Assembly (NCBI RefSeq): GCF_001426745.1
Contig: NZ_LMFI01000010.1
Span: 849,722 to 913,721, forward strand
DNA length: 64,000 nt
Source of the DNA: Nocardioides sp. Root140
GTDB lineage: Bacteria; Actinomycetota; Actinomycetes; Propionibacteriales; Nocardioidaceae
Direction: 5' to 3'
In this document: positions 36,461-45,340 of the stretch, piece by piece
Layout of the letters: every line of letters begins with the position of its first letter
Position numbering within the stretch: position 1 is the first letter of the stretch
Notes under the pieces: model-generated
Told to the model about the DNA's origin: nothing
The model's database searches: none
What the model saw: only the letters and a program-made list of their open reading frames with translations
Made by a program: the position numbers and the translations under genes

Positions 36461-37318
36461 ATGACCTCCGCACTGCTGACCGAGATCACCGCGCTCGACG
36501 ACGAGGTCCTGACCGCCCTGCAACGGATCCGCGCGGCGTGCGCGACCGGCGACCGGCAGGACCCGCTCGACGAGTCGGCCACCCTGCGCCTCAAGAACCG
36601 CGGACTCGAGGGCTCGCGCCTGTGGCTGATCGGCGACTCCGGCTTCGCCCTGCTGCACGACGAGGGCGTCGACCTCGCGGTGGCGCCCTCCGCACGCGGT
36701 GCCGGCTTCGGTACGACGCTCGCGGCCGAGGCCGCACCCCTGACACATTCGGCGTGGTCCCACGGCGACCACCCGGCGGCCGCCGTGCTCGCGAAGCGTC
36801 ACGGCTTCGACCGCGCCCGCGAGCTGTGGGTGATGCGTCGTCCCGTCTCCAGCGAGCTGCCCGCATCCTCAAGCACGGTTGAGATCCGCGGGTTCCAGCC
36901 GGGCGACGAGGCCGAGCTCCTGCGGGTCAATGCGGCGGCCTTCGCGCACCACCCCGAGCAGGGTTCGATGGACGCCGAGAACCTCGCGGAGCGGATGGCC
37001 GAGCCGTGGTTCGACCCGGCCGGCCTGCTCGTCAGCTTCGACGGCGACCACATGCTGGGGTTCCACTGGACCAAGCGGCACTCCGCCTCCACCGGCGAGG
37101 TGTACGTCGTCGGCATCGCCCCGGAGGCGCAGGGGCGCGGCCTCGGGAAGGCGCTGACCCTGGCCGGCCTGGAGCACCTGGCCGACCGGCTCACGTCCGA
37201 CGGAGAGGTCATCCTCTACGTCGAGTCCGACAACCTGCCTGCGCGGGCGGTCTACGAGGGGCTGGGCTTCACCCACGCGCCGAGCGACACGCACGTGCAG
37301 TACCGCCACCCGCACTAA
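36461..37318 (+). CDS. mshD: Mycothiol synthase
   Basis: A 285-residue tandem GNAT protein catalysing the last step of mycothiol synthesis, acetyl-CoA-dependent acetylation of Cys-GlcN-Ins. The C-terminal GNAT half has VYVVGIAPEAQGRGLGKALT, the acetyl-CoA loop; the N-terminal half is degenerate, as usual in MshD. GFHWTKRH and YVESDNLPARAVYEGLGF are typical. TAGGGT with 6 nt before the ATG suggests a leaderless transcript. Mycothiol confirms actinobacterial origin. Confidence 0.9.
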   Translation: MTSALLTEITALDDEVLTALQRIRAACATGDRQDPLDESATLRLKNRGLEGSRLWLIGDSGFALLHDEGVDLAVAPSARGAGFGTTLAAEAAPLTHSAWSHGDHPAAAVLAKRHGFDRARELWVMRRPVSSELPASSSTVEIRGFQPGDEAELLRVNAAAFAHHPEQGSMDAENLAERMAEPWFDPAGLLVSFDGDHMLGFHWTKRHSASTGEVYVVGIAPEAQGRGLGKALTLAGLEHLADRLTSDGEVILYVESDNLPARAVYEGLGFTHAPSDTHVQYRHPH

Positions 37319-38346
37319 CGGAGGGCGATCGCCAGGCGCGAGGCGATGTCGGCGACCGCGGCCGGACCCGACGTACCGACCCCGACGGTGTTGAAGAACC
37401 CGTGCATCAGGCCCGGTTCGCGTCGGTGCGTGACCGCCACTCCTGCTGAGCGCAGGTGCTCGGCGTACGCCTCACCCTCGTCGCGCAGCGGGTCGAAGCC
37501 GGCGGTCACCACGTGGGCCGGGGCCACCCCGGCCGGGATCGTGCCGAGCAGCGGCGAGACCCGCGGGTCCTTGCGGTCCTCGTGGTCAGGCACGTAGCTC
37601 TCGAGCGCGAGCTCGATGAACTCGTCGGTGAGGAAGAACCCCTGGCCGAACATCCGCCGGCTCTCCGTGGTGCCGACACAGTCGGTCATCGGATAGACCA
37701 GCAGCTGCCACACGGGCGGAACGTCGTCGTCGACCGTGGCCAGTGCCACCGTCGCGGCCAGGTTGCCGCCGGCCGAGTCACCGCCGACCGCGATCCGGTC
37801 GAGGTCGACCTTGAGCGAGGACGCCCGCGAGACCACGGTGCGGAACGCGGCCACCGCGTCGTCGTACGCCGCGGGGAACGGCGCCTCGGGCGCCAGCCGG
37901 TAGTCGACGGAGATGAGCTGTACGCCGGACCGCTCGGCCAGGAAGCGGCAGGCCTGCTCGTGCGTGCTGTGCCCGCCGCCGTAGATGAAGCCTCCGCCGT
38001 GGAGGAAGACCAGCGTCGGTCGCTGCTCGGAGCCCAGCAGCGTCGTCGGGACGTAGACCCGCGCGGGGATCCCGGCGAGAGAGATGTGCGCGGTCGACCC
38101 GATCGGCTGGTTGCCGCCGACCAGGACGCTCTGCGCGGCCAGCCGCTCGCGGCCGTCGGGGATCGGCAGGGTCTCGGCGGCCGTCTCACGAGCCACCTTC
38201 TGCAGCCGCAGCAGCAGCTGCGTGTCGACGTCGAGGGTCGCTCCGTCGAGCACGACCGGCTTGCCGGCGAGCCGGCGCTTGACCCCTGCGGGGAGGCTCA
38301 GCGCACCGGCCACGGTCAGCTTCTTGAGGCGATCTTCCAGAGACAT
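37315..38346 (-). CDS. Alpha/beta-hydrolase of the hormone-sensitive-lipase family
   Basis: A 343-residue esterase. The oxyanion motif HGGGF and nucleophile GDSAGG are both present, with the Asp/His of the triad in FDPLRDEGE and GLMHGF. It is the HSL (family IV) type of carboxylesterase. The ATG at 38346 is preceded by TAGGTT with 7 nt spacing, so it looks leaderless; the frame from 38415 is too long. Substrates are probably short-chain esters. It is convergent with mshD, sharing a 4-nt overlap. Confidence 0.87.
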   Translation of the reverse strand: MSLEDRLKKLTVAGALSLPAGVKRRLAGKPVVLDGATLDVDTQLLLRLQKVARETAAETLPIPDGRERLAAQSVLVGGNQPIGSTAHISLAGIPARVYVPTTLLGSEQRPTLVFLHGGGFIYGGGHSTHEQACRFLAERSGVQLISVDYRLAPEAPFPAAYDDAVAAFRTVVSRASSLKVDLDRIAVGGDSAGGNLAATVALATVDDDVPPVWQLLVYPMTDCVGTTESRRMFGQGFFLTDEFIELALESYVPDHEDRKDPRVSPLLGTIPAGVAPAHVVTAGFDPLRDEGEAYAEHLRSAGVAVTHRREPGLMHGFFNTVGVGTSGPAAVADIASRLAIALR

Positions 38347-38427
38347 GTCGAGAAACCTACCCGCGGTACGCCGGATCCGTGCGTGACGCACACCACGCGG
38401 GACGTCCCCAGCCATTCCAGTCGCTCG

Positions 38428-38480
38428 TGGGTGGCTGGTGGCTCTTCATCGCGCTGCGAACAGCCACCAGCCACCAACCA
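38428..38480. repeat. Left terminal hairpin of element A
   Basis: GGTGGCTGGTGGCT (38430-38443) and AGCCACCAGCCACC (38462-38475) pair perfectly. The loop begins CTTCAT and contains a small inner stem TCGC/GCGA. An inverted copy of the whole hairpin, loop included, lies at 39661-39714. Confidence 0.88.
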
Positions 38481-38521
38481 AGCCCACCCCCGCTGGCCCT
38501 TCCTCCGTTCGGCCCTGTCCA

Positions 38522-39568
38522 TCAGATCGGCGGAGGTCGCCGGTCCAGAATCTCATCAAGAGTCAGTTCGGGCGTGAGATGAAGCGGACGAACGAGGGTC
38601 CAGGCGCGCGGCATACGCGACGTTGCTGCCCGCGCACGGGCGGCATGCATGCGCGGCACCATGATCTTGGCCGCCAGTTCGCCCCGCACCGCGGCGAAGT
38701 ACTCGAGTCCATGGTTGCGCAGTCGCTGCTCTCGCGTGTTGTCCCTTCCTCGCTGAGGATCCGCGTCGTGATGGATCCCGTCGTACTCCCCGACCACTCC
38801 GGCCACGCGGTCGAGCAGGTCGGGGCGGGCCAGGAATCTGCCGCTCGAGCTGTAGAGGGTCGGGTTGCACAGCGGCCGCGGCAACCCCGCGTCCACCTCC
38901 CAGATGAGACGCATCTGCACCTCTTGGCGCGATTGGGCACCCTCTGATGCCAGCTCCAGCGCGGCGCGGAGAGTCGGCATCCCCACTCGTCGGGGCGCGG
39001 CATCGACATAGACGCCGAAGCGGGCGAGCGAGGTGAACTGCGCGTGGCACGCCATGTCGATCACCTCGACCGCCAGGCGTACGTCGTCGCTGTGCCGCAT
39101 CTCGTCCTGGATCGCTCGGTCAACGCTGGTGCAGCGGGCGCCCAGCCGGTGGACGATCTCATCTGGCCTGAATCCCTCGCGATGTACGCGCGCTCCTTCC
39201 AGCTCACGGCGATGGCGCCCGCGGGCAGCTACCACCGGTACAGGGAGTTCCCGCATGCGGTGGTCACGGCCGTCGAAGTACGGAGCACCGGCCAGGCGCA
39301 GGCTGGCCCATCCGGTGATCGCGGCGTCCGGGGGCAGCGCCGCCGCAACCTCGACGATGCGTTGGGTCGTCTCGTCGTAGATCGCGTCCGAGGGGACGAA
39401 CCGGTTCGGCGACGTACGCCGCCAGTGCGGGCCACGCGACTGGCCGTATGTCGGGCCCCGCTGCCCCGACGGGTCCACGGCCACGGGTACGACGAATTGC
39501 GGGCGCGCGATCCGGGGCGGTGGATCGAGCATCCATGCGCCTTCGAGGGGATCCTTCGGCAAAGCCAT
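38522..39568 (-). CDS. Unknown protein with AbiEi-like N-terminal and DUF559/PD-(D/E)XK-like C-terminal region (element A)
   Basis: A protein of about 348 residues and unknown function, paralogous to the gene at 48348-49481. Shared blocks include WRR-S, then GITGWASLR or AITGWASLR, and WEVDAGLPRPLCNP. The C-terminal block PDLLDRVAGVVGEYDGIHHD has the D...E-x-D pattern of DUF559/Vsr-like nucleases. The N-terminal part resembles AbiEi-type wHTH proteins. The GC content looks lower than in neighbours. It lies between two inverted hairpins. The start is uncertain: ATG 39568 is chosen; GTG 39592 has GGAGGA further upstream, and the open frame reaches into the right hairpin at 39712. Confidence 0.7.
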   Translation of the reverse strand: MALPKDPLEGAWMLDPPPRIARPQFVVPVAVDPSGQRGPTYGQSRGPHWRRTSPNRFVPSDAIYDETTQRIVEVAAALPPDAAITGWASLRLAGAPYFDGRDHRMRELPVPVVAARGRHRRELEGARVHREGFRPDEIVHRLGARCTSVDRAIQDEMRHSDDVRLAVEVIDMACHAQFTSLARFGVYVDAAPRRVGMPTLRAALELASEGAQSRQEVQMRLIWEVDAGLPRPLCNPTLYSSSGRFLARPDLLDRVAGVVGEYDGIHHDADPQRGRDNTREQRLRNHGLEYFAAVRGELAAKIMVPRMHAARARAATSRMPRAWTLVRPLHLTPELTLDEILDRRPPPI

Positions 39569-39660
39569 GACGACGAGCATCTCCGAAGTCACGGGGTCGC
39601 GGGCCCGTCCTCCACAGGCCACGGTGGGCTGAGACTGCTCCACCGACAGATCCACCCCTT

Positions 39661-39714
39661 CGTTGGTGGCTGGTGGCTGTTCGCGGCGCCATGAAGAGCC
39701 ACCAACCACCAACG
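39661..39714. repeat. Right terminal hairpin of element A
   Basis: CGTTGGTGGCTGGTGGCT (39661-39678) pairs with AGCCACCAACCACCAACG (39697-39714) with one G-T. The 18-nt loop is the reverse complement of the left hairpin's loop with three differences. Confidence 0.88.
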
Positions 39715-39772
39715 AAGCCCGCGATCGCCCGACCGGGCGCTCGCCGACTGCCCGAGTGCGCGGGAATCCTTC

Positions 39773-39793
39773 GTCACCTGCCGTTCACCATGC
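39773..39793 (+). promoter_or_regulatory. PHO box upstream of ppk
   Basis: TCACC repeats at 39774-39778 and 39785-39789, 11 bp apart, match the direct-repeat spacing of actinobacterial PhoP sites. They lie 19-39 nt upstream of the ppk start. Confidence 0.5.
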
Positions 39794-39811
39794 GGTGCCA
39801 CACTCGGTGGC

Positions 39812-41992
39812 ATGACGCACGACAGCCTCCCCTCGCACACGGCCGGATCACTCGACGAGGGGCCTGTCGACGCCGGGCTCCGCGTGGTGGGAGGCAGTGA
39901 GACCTTTGACGTCGAGCCGCCGTACGTCCCCGGCAAGGGTGAGCTGCCCCTCGAGGACTTCCCCGACCGGTTCCTCGACCGCGAGCTCAGCTGGCTGCAC
40001 TTCAACCAGCGGGTGCTGGAGCTCGCCGAGGACGAGGAGCAGCCGCTCCTCGAGCGGGCCCGGTTCCTGGCCATCTTCGCCAGCAACCTCGACGAGTTCT
40101 TCATGGTGCGGGTGGCCGGCCTCAAGCGCCGGATCGCCGCTGGAGTCGCCGTACGCGCGGCCAGCGGACACCTGCCGCGCGAGGTCCTCGACACCATCTG
40201 GGTCGGGACCAAGGAGCTGATGGCACGCCACGCGGCCGTCTTCGGCGACCAGATCGTGCCGGCGCTCAAGAACGAGGGCATCGAGCTGGTCCGCTGGGAC
40301 GACCTCGACAAGGACGAGCAGAAGCAGTGCAAGCGGCTGTTCAAGGAGCGGGTCTTCCCGGTCCTGACGCCGCTGGCCGTCGACCCGGCCCACCCGTTCC
40401 CCTACATCTCGGGGCTCTCCCTCAACATCGCCGTGCTGGTGCGCAACCCGAAGACCAAGAAGGAGCACTTCGCCCGGGTCAAGGTGCCGCCGATCTTCAG
40501 CCGGTTCGTGCCCGTCGGCAACCAGCGGTTCGTGCCGCTCGAGGACGTCATCGGCGAGCACCTCAAGCGCCTCTTCCCCGGCATGGAGGTGCTCGAGGCG
40601 CACACCTTCCGGGTCACCCGCAACGAGGACCTCGAGGTCGAGGAGGACGACGCCGAGAACCTGCTCGCCGCCCTCGAGAAGGAGCTGCTGCGTCGCAAGT
40701 TCGGCCCGTCGGTGCGCCTCGAGGTCGAGGAATCGATCAACCCGCGAATCCTCGACCTGCTGATCTCCGAGCTCGGCGTCACCCCCGAGGAGGTCGTGCA
40801 GCTGCCCGGCCCGCTCGACCTGCGCGGACTCCACGACATCGCCGACCTCCCCCGCGAGGAGCTCAAGTACGCCGCGTTCGTGCCGAGCACCCACGAGCTG
40901 CTGGCCGAGGTCGAGTCCGCGAGCCCGGTCGACGTGTTCAAGGCCGCGCGCCGACACGACGTGCTCCTCCACCATCCCTACGACTCGTTCTCGACGTCGG
41001 TCCAGAGGTTCATCGAGCAGGCTGCCGCCGACCCGCACGTGCTGGCGATCAAGCAGACGCTCTACCGCACCTCAGGTGACTCGCCGATCATCGACGCCCT
41101 CGTCGACGCGGCCGAGTCCGGCAAGCAGGTGCTGGTGATCGTGGAGATCAAGGCCCGCTTCGACGAGTCCAACAACATCCGCTGGGCCCGCAAGCTCGAG
41201 CACGCCGGCTGCCACGTGGTCTACGGACTGGTCGGCCTCAAGACCCACTGCAAGCTGTCGATGGTGGTGCGCGACGAACCCGAGGGCATCCGCCGCTACA
41301 CCCACATCGGCACCGGCAACTACAACCCGAAGACCGCCCGCCTCTACGAGGACTTCGGCCTGATCACCGCTGACCAGGCGATCGGCGAGGACGTCGCGCA
41401 CCTGTTCAACAACCTGAGCGGCTTCTCGCGCAACGCGTCCTACGACCAGCTGCTGGTCGCGCCCGACAGCGTCCGCGAGGGCCTGATCGAGCAGATCCAC
41501 GCCGAGATCGAGCACCACCTGGCCGGGCGCCCCGCGCGGATCCGGCTCAAGGCGAACTCGATCGTCGACGAGGCCACCATCGACGCGCTCTACCTGGCCT
41601 CGCAGGCCGGCGTACCCGTGCATCTCCTCGTGCGCGGCATCTGCGCCGCGCGCCCCGGCGTACCCGGCCTGTCGGAGACGATGGAGGTCCGTTCGATCCT
41701 CGGCCGGTTCCTCGAGCACAGCCGGGTCTTCGAGTTCGCCGGCGGCGGTACGCCGGTCGCCTGGATCGGCTCCGCCGACCTCATGCACCGCAACCTCGAC
41801 CGACGGGTCGAGGTGCTGGTCAAGCTGCCCACCGAAGACCTGGTCACCCGCGTCGCCAACGTGCTCGACCTGGCGTTCGACGCCGACACGGCCGCCTGGA
41901 CGCTCGGCTCCGACGCCGACTGGACCCGCACCGAGGGCACCCAGTCGCTGCACCAGATGCTGATCGCCCGCCAGCGCCGCAACAAGCGCTGA
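39812..41992 (+). CDS. ppk: Polyphosphate kinase 1
   Basis: A 726-residue PPK1 that makes polyphosphate reversibly from ATP. The four PPK domains are visible: [13 protein letters not shown] (N-domain), [15 protein letters not shown], the phospho-His in [12 protein letters not shown] (His about 479), and the C-terminal [18 protein letters not shown]. Length is normal for the family. The ATG at 39812 has no clear ribosome site. A PHO box upstream and the nearby pst operon indicate control by phosphate starvation. Confidence 0.95.
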   Translation: MTHDSLPSHTAGSLDEGPVDAGLRVVGGSETFDVEPPYVPGKGELPLEDFPDRFLDRELSWLHFNQRVLELAEDEEQPLLERARFLAIFASNLDEFFMVRVAGLKRRIAAGVAVRAASGHLPREVLDTIWVGTKELMARHAAVFGDQIVPALKNEGIELVRWDDLDKDEQKQCKRLFKERVFPVLTPLAVDPAHPFPYISGLSLNIAVLVRNPKTKKEHFARVKVPPIFSRFVPVGNQRFVPLEDVIGEHLKRLFPGMEVLEAHTFRVTRNEDLEVEEDDAENLLAALEKELLRRKFGPSVRLEVEESINPRILDLLISELGVTPEEVVQLPGPLDLRGLHDIADLPREELKYAAFVPSTHELLAEVESASPVDVFKAARRHDVLLHHPYDSFSTSVQRFIEQAAADPHVLAIKQTLYRTSGDSPIIDALVDAAESGKQVLVIVEIKARFDESNNIRWARKLEHAGCHVVYGLVGLKTHCKLSMVVRDEPEGIRRYTHIGTGNYNPKTARLYEDFGLITADQAIGEDVAHLFNNLSGFSRNASYDQLLVAPDSVREGLIEQIHAEIEHHLAGRPARIRLKANSIVDEATIDALYLASQAGVPVHLLVRGICAARPGVPGLSETMEVRSILGRFLEHSRVFEFAGGGTPVAWIGSADLMHRNLDRRVEVLVKLPTEDLVTRVANVLDLAFDADTAAWTLGSDADWTRTEGTQSLHQMLIARQRRNKR

Positions 41993-41996
41993 GCGT

Positions 41997-43016
41997 CTAG
42001 CAGGTGGCGAGCAGCACCGGCCCGGCGGCGAGGTTCGCCATCGGGTAGCCGTCGCGCAACGCCGTGGCGGTGAGTACGACGTCCGCGTCGTCGGCCTCCG
42101 TCGTGGGGTCGGAGAACACGTCGGAGTAGGCCACCATCTGACCTGGGTCCTCGGCCGTGGCCAGCGAGCCGCGTGAGGAAGCGTTGCGCTCGGCCTGGTC
42201 GTCGTCGGCGAATCGGAACACCACGGAGAGCTGCTCGTCGGCCGACAGCGCGACCAGGTAGCCCTTCAGTGGCGACACCCCGCCGGCGTCGTCGACCAGA
42301 CCGTCGGCGACCGTCTGGGTCGCCTCGTCGGCCTGGCTCATCGAAAGCGCCTCGCAGGCGTAGTCCTCCAGGAACACTGTCGCGTCGAGCGGGTCGTCCT
42401 CGAGCGGGTCGGTGAGCGGGGTGACGTCGAGGCCGTCCTCGTCGCCCGTGACGGTCTTCATCGCGCTGCGCAGGTAGGTGGCCGAGTCGGAACCGACCAG
42501 GAGGCCCTCCTCCTCCACGAAGGCCACGCTCTGCAGCTCGTTGTTGGTGAGCCCGAGCGACGCGAGCACGTCGGGCCCGCCCTCCCACACGGCGCCGTCC
42601 ATGCGCTTCGACGACGGCTCGGTGTAGCCGGCCCCCTTGAACGCGGAGGCGACGTCATCGAGATCACCGGGCAGCTTGACGACCACGACCATGCCCTCGC
42701 GGGAGTGGCCCAACAGCTCCCAGTCGGCGTCGAGCGGGTCGAAGCCGAGCTGTGCCTCGATGTCATCGGCCGACCCGGCGAGCGAGGAGACCGACAGGTC
42801 GCGGTCCGTGGCGGCGGTGTAGACGTCGGAGTCACCCACCTCGTCGCGCACCCGCTCCCAGTCGGTCCAGGTCACCCGCAGCGTGTCGTCCGGCAGCAGC
42901 GCGGCCGCCTTCTCGAAGTCGCTGTCCCGCGGCCACACGAACCAGCCGACCGCCGCCGCAACTGCGGCGATGACGACCACCACCACGGTGAACAGGGCGA
43001 CACGTCGACGGGACAT
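41997..43016 (-). CDS. Membrane-anchored DUF3352-type protein
   Basis: A 339-residue protein with an N-terminal membrane helix (VALFTVVVVVIAAVAAAVGWFV) and a large external domain rich in Asp and Glu. The overall pattern, including SDFEKAAALLPDDTLRV, fits DUF3352 surface proteins of actinobacteria. The function is unknown. It lies between ppk and the Nudix gene on the opposite strand. Its start lies 72 nt from the divergent Nudix gene. Confidence 0.68.
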   Translation of the reverse strand: MSRRRVALFTVVVVVIAAVAAAVGWFVWPRDSDFEKAAALLPDDTLRVTWTDWERVRDEVGDSDVYTAATDRDLSVSSLAGSADDIEAQLGFDPLDADWELLGHSREGMVVVVKLPGDLDDVASAFKGAGYTEPSSKRMDGAVWEGGPDVLASLGLTNNELQSVAFVEEEGLLVGSDSATYLRSAMKTVTGDEDGLDVTPLTDPLEDDPLDATVFLEDYACEALSMSQADEATQTVADGLVDDAGGVSPLKGYLVALSADEQLSVVFRFADDDQAERNASSRGSLATAEDPGQMVAYSDVFSDPTTEADDADVVLTATALRDGYPMANLAAGPVLLATC

Positions 43017-43087
43017 CCGGGAGAAACCACCTCACGCCTGGGCAACGGACGCGGACCGGTCCGCGCACAAGGACATACGCTAGCGGC

Positions 43088-43945
43088 ATGCCGCAGGCCG
43101 ACATCATTGCCGCCGGTGCCGTGATCGTCCGCAAGGGCGGGGACGTGCTCATGGTGCACCGCCCGAAGTACGACGACTGGTCCTTCGCCAAGGGGAAGGT
43201 CGACCGCGGGGAACACGTCACGGCGTGCGCCGTCCGCGAGGTGCGCGAGGAGACCGGACTCGACGTACGCCTGGGCCGGCCGCTGCCCGACCAGCACTAC
43301 CGAGTCGGGACCCGCGACAAGGTCGTGCACTACTGGGTCGGCCGGGTCGTGGGCAGCGACGACGTGTCCGGCTACGCGCCGAACGACGAGATCGACGAGG
43401 TCCGCTGGGTCCCCGCCGACAAGGCCGAGCAGCTGCTGACCTATCCCCGCGACCGGGAGACGCTCGCGCTGGCCCGTGCCGCCAGGGGCCGTACGACGAC
43501 CCTGGTGGTGCTGCGCCACGCCAAGGCCCGGGCTCGCTCCTACTGGCGCACCGACGACCGCCTGCGCCCGCTGCTCAAGGTGGGCGCGGCCCAGGCGGAG
43601 CGCATCGTGCCCGTGCTGGCGGCGTACGACGTCCGCAGGCTGGTGTCCTCCTCCTCCAACCGGTGCGTGCAGACGCTGCTGCCGTACGCCGACGCGACCG
43701 CACGCGACATCGACACCCGTGACGCCCTGAGCGAGGAGGACGCCACCGCCGAGGGCGTGCTCGACGTGGTCGACGCGCTCGTCGAGGGCGGCAAGCGCAC
43801 GGTGCTGTGCACCCACCGACCGGTGCTGCCCGACGTCTTCTTCACCCTCGGCCTGGCCGATCCCGGGCTCGAACCCGGCCAGATGTTCGTCGTTCACCTG
43901 CGCGACGGCTCGGTGGTCGCCACCGAGTGTCATCTGGTGCGCTGA
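43088..43945 (+). CDS. Nudix hydrolase fused to histidine phosphatase (MutT1-like)
   Basis: A 285-residue fusion. Residues 1-135 form a Nudix domain with GKVDRGEHVTACAVREVREE and TGL, matching GX5EX7REUXEEXGU. Residues about 140-285 form a histidine-phosphatase domain starting VVLRHAKARARS (RHA in place of the usual RHG). This matches mycobacterial MutT1, which cleans up 8-oxo-dGTP and diadenosine polyphosphates. TACGCT and 6 nt precede the ATG, a leaderless pattern. The ppk-mutT1-pst order is common in actinobacteria. Confidence 0.88.
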   Translation: MPQADIIAAGAVIVRKGGDVLMVHRPKYDDWSFAKGKVDRGEHVTACAVREVREETGLDVRLGRPLPDQHYRVGTRDKVVHYWVGRVVGSDDVSGYAPNDEIDEVRWVPADKAEQLLTYPRDRETLALARAARGRTTTLVVLRHAKARARSYWRTDDRLRPLLKVGAAQAERIVPVLAAYDVRRLVSSSSNRCVQTLLPYADATARDIDTRDALSEEDATAEGVLDVVDALVEGGKRTVLCTHRPVLPDVFFTLGLADPGLEPGQMFVVHLRDGSVVATECHLVR

Positions 43946-44031
43946 ATCCGGGCTGAGTCAAGAGGCCCACGGGGCAGTTCACGTGATGGCCGTCTCTTCT
44001 CCGCCCACCGGCGACCAAAGGGCCGACCAGC

Positions 44032-44053
44032 GTTCACCGCTCGTTCACCGAGG
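44032..44053 (+). promoter_or_regulatory. PHO box upstream of pstS
   Basis: GTTCACC at 44032-44038 and 44043-44049, exactly 11 bp apart, is the direct-repeat unit of PhoP binding sites in actinobacteria. It lies about 75 bp upstream of pstS. A further single GTTCAC lies at about 43978. Confidence 0.8.
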
Positions 44054-44125
44054 CCGAGCAATCCGGTCACTTGGAGGGCTTTCACTCACTGGTGTCATCA
44101 ACATCAAAACATCAGGAGCACTGAA

Positions 44126-45250
44126 GTGAAGCGCACTTCTTTCCGTAGCATCGCGGCACCCGCAATCGCGACGATCGCCGTCTTCTCCCTTGCTGCCTGC
44201 GGTGGGGGAAATGACAGCAACACCGACCTCGAGGGCGACGCCGGCGACACCTCCGTCTACGAAGGCCTGTCCGGCACCCTCGCCGGTGGTGGCGCTTCGT
44301 CCCAGGGCTCGGCCCAGGACGCCTGGATCGCTGGTTTCTCCACGGTCGCCAGCGGCGTGACGGTCACCTACGACCCGCAGGGCTCCGGCGCCGGCCGCGA
44401 GAACTTCATCTCCGGCGGCTACAAGTTCGCGGGCACCGACGCCTACCTCAGCGACGAGGAGGGCGAGCTGACCGAAGCCACCAAGACCTGCGGCACAGCG
44501 CCGATCCAGATCCCCAACTACGTCTCGCCGATCGCGGTCATCTTCAACGTCGACGGCGTCGAGAACCTCAACCTCGCGCCCGACGTGCTGGCCGACATCT
44601 TCGCCGGCAAGATCAAGAAGTGGAACGACCCGCGCATCGTCGCTGACAACAAGGACGAGAAGCTCCCGAACGCGGACATCCGCCCCGTGCACCGCTCCGA
44701 CGAGTCGGGCACCACGGAGAACTTCACCGACTACCTCGACGCGGTCGCCAAGAAGAACTGGACGGCCGGTGTCGTCGAGACGTGGCCCAAGCAGTTCGGT
44801 GGCGAGGGTGCCAAGGGCACCGACGGTGTCGTGAAGTCCGTGACCGACGGTGAGAAGAACGCCATCGGCTACGCCGACGCCAGCAAGGCCGGCGACCTGG
44901 GCGTGGCCAAGATCAAGGTCGGCGACGCGTTCGTCGAGCCGTCCGCCGACGCTGCCGCCAAGATCCTCGAGGTCTCCCCCGAGGCCGAGGGCGCCGGCGA
45001 CACCGCGATGATCTACGACCTCGACCACACCACCACCGAGGACGGCGTCTACCCGATCGTGCTCACGTCGTACCTCCTGGCCTGCCAGAAGTACGACGAC
45101 GAGGCGACCGCCAAGCAGGTCAAGGGCTACCTGACCTACATCCTCTCCGACCAGGGCCAGACCATCGGCTCCGAAGAGGCCGGTTCGGCCCCGCTCTCCG
45201 ACGACCTGCGCACCCGCGCCCAGGAAATCGTCGCCAAGATCGGATCCTGA
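44126..45250 (+). CDS. pstS: Phosphate ABC transporter substrate-binding lipoprotein
   Basis: A 374-residue phosphate-binding lipoprotein. The signal peptide ends FSLAACGGG, with the lipobox Cys. Typical PstS motifs: GGGASSQGSAQDAW, YDPQGSGAGRENFISGG, and HRSDESGTTENFTDYL (phosphate contacts). The GTG at 44126 has AGGAG upstream. PHO boxes lie upstream and a terminator-like hairpin follows, so the binding protein can be made in excess over the membrane parts. Confidence 0.95.
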   Translation: MKRTSFRSIAAPAIATIAVFSLAACGGGNDSNTDLEGDAGDTSVYEGLSGTLAGGGASSQGSAQDAWIAGFSTVASGVTVTYDPQGSGAGRENFISGGYKFAGTDAYLSDEEGELTEATKTCGTAPIQIPNYVSPIAVIFNVDGVENLNLAPDVLADIFAGKIKKWNDPRIVADNKDEKLPNADIRPVHRSDESGTTENFTDYLDAVAKKNWTAGVVETWPKQFGGEGAKGTDGVVKSVTDGEKNAIGYADASKAGDLGVAKIKVGDAFVEPSADAAAKILEVSPEAEGAGDTAMIYDLDHTTTEDGVYPIVLTSYLLACQKYDDEATAKQVKGYLTYILSDQGQTIGSEEAGSAPLSDDLRTRAQEIVAKIGS

Positions 45251-45266
45251 TCGCTCAACAGGCTCA

Positions 45267-45304
45267 GGGGGTCGGGCCCGAAGTCGGGTCCGGCCCCCAG
45301 TTTT
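45267..45304 (+). terminator. Terminator-like hairpin between pstS and pstC (attenuator)
   Basis: GGGGGTCGGGCCCG (45267-45280) pairs with CGGGTCCGGCCCCC (45285-45298) around a 4-nt loop, with a few G-U pairs, and is followed by TTTT. Partial termination here would raise PstS relative to PstCAB. Confidence 0.75.
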
Positions 45305-45340
45305 GATTCCACCCCCCGTCCTGCAGTTCTTGGAGGTTCA

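Larger units (their letters stand above)
38428..39714. mobile_element. Putative element A: nuclease-like gene between inverted hairpins
   Basis: A 1.29-kb unit: hairpin, gene, inverted hairpin. The left hairpin reads the same as the reverse complement of the right one, including matching loops (left loop starts CTTCAT and ends GCGAAC, right loop reverse complement the same). No target-site duplication is visible. No known transposase is present. Confidence 0.55.

Noticed and set aside
38428-39714. Classical insertion sequence
   Set aside because: Mirror-image ends are present but no DDE, HUH or serine/tyrosine recombinase motif and no target duplication is visible.
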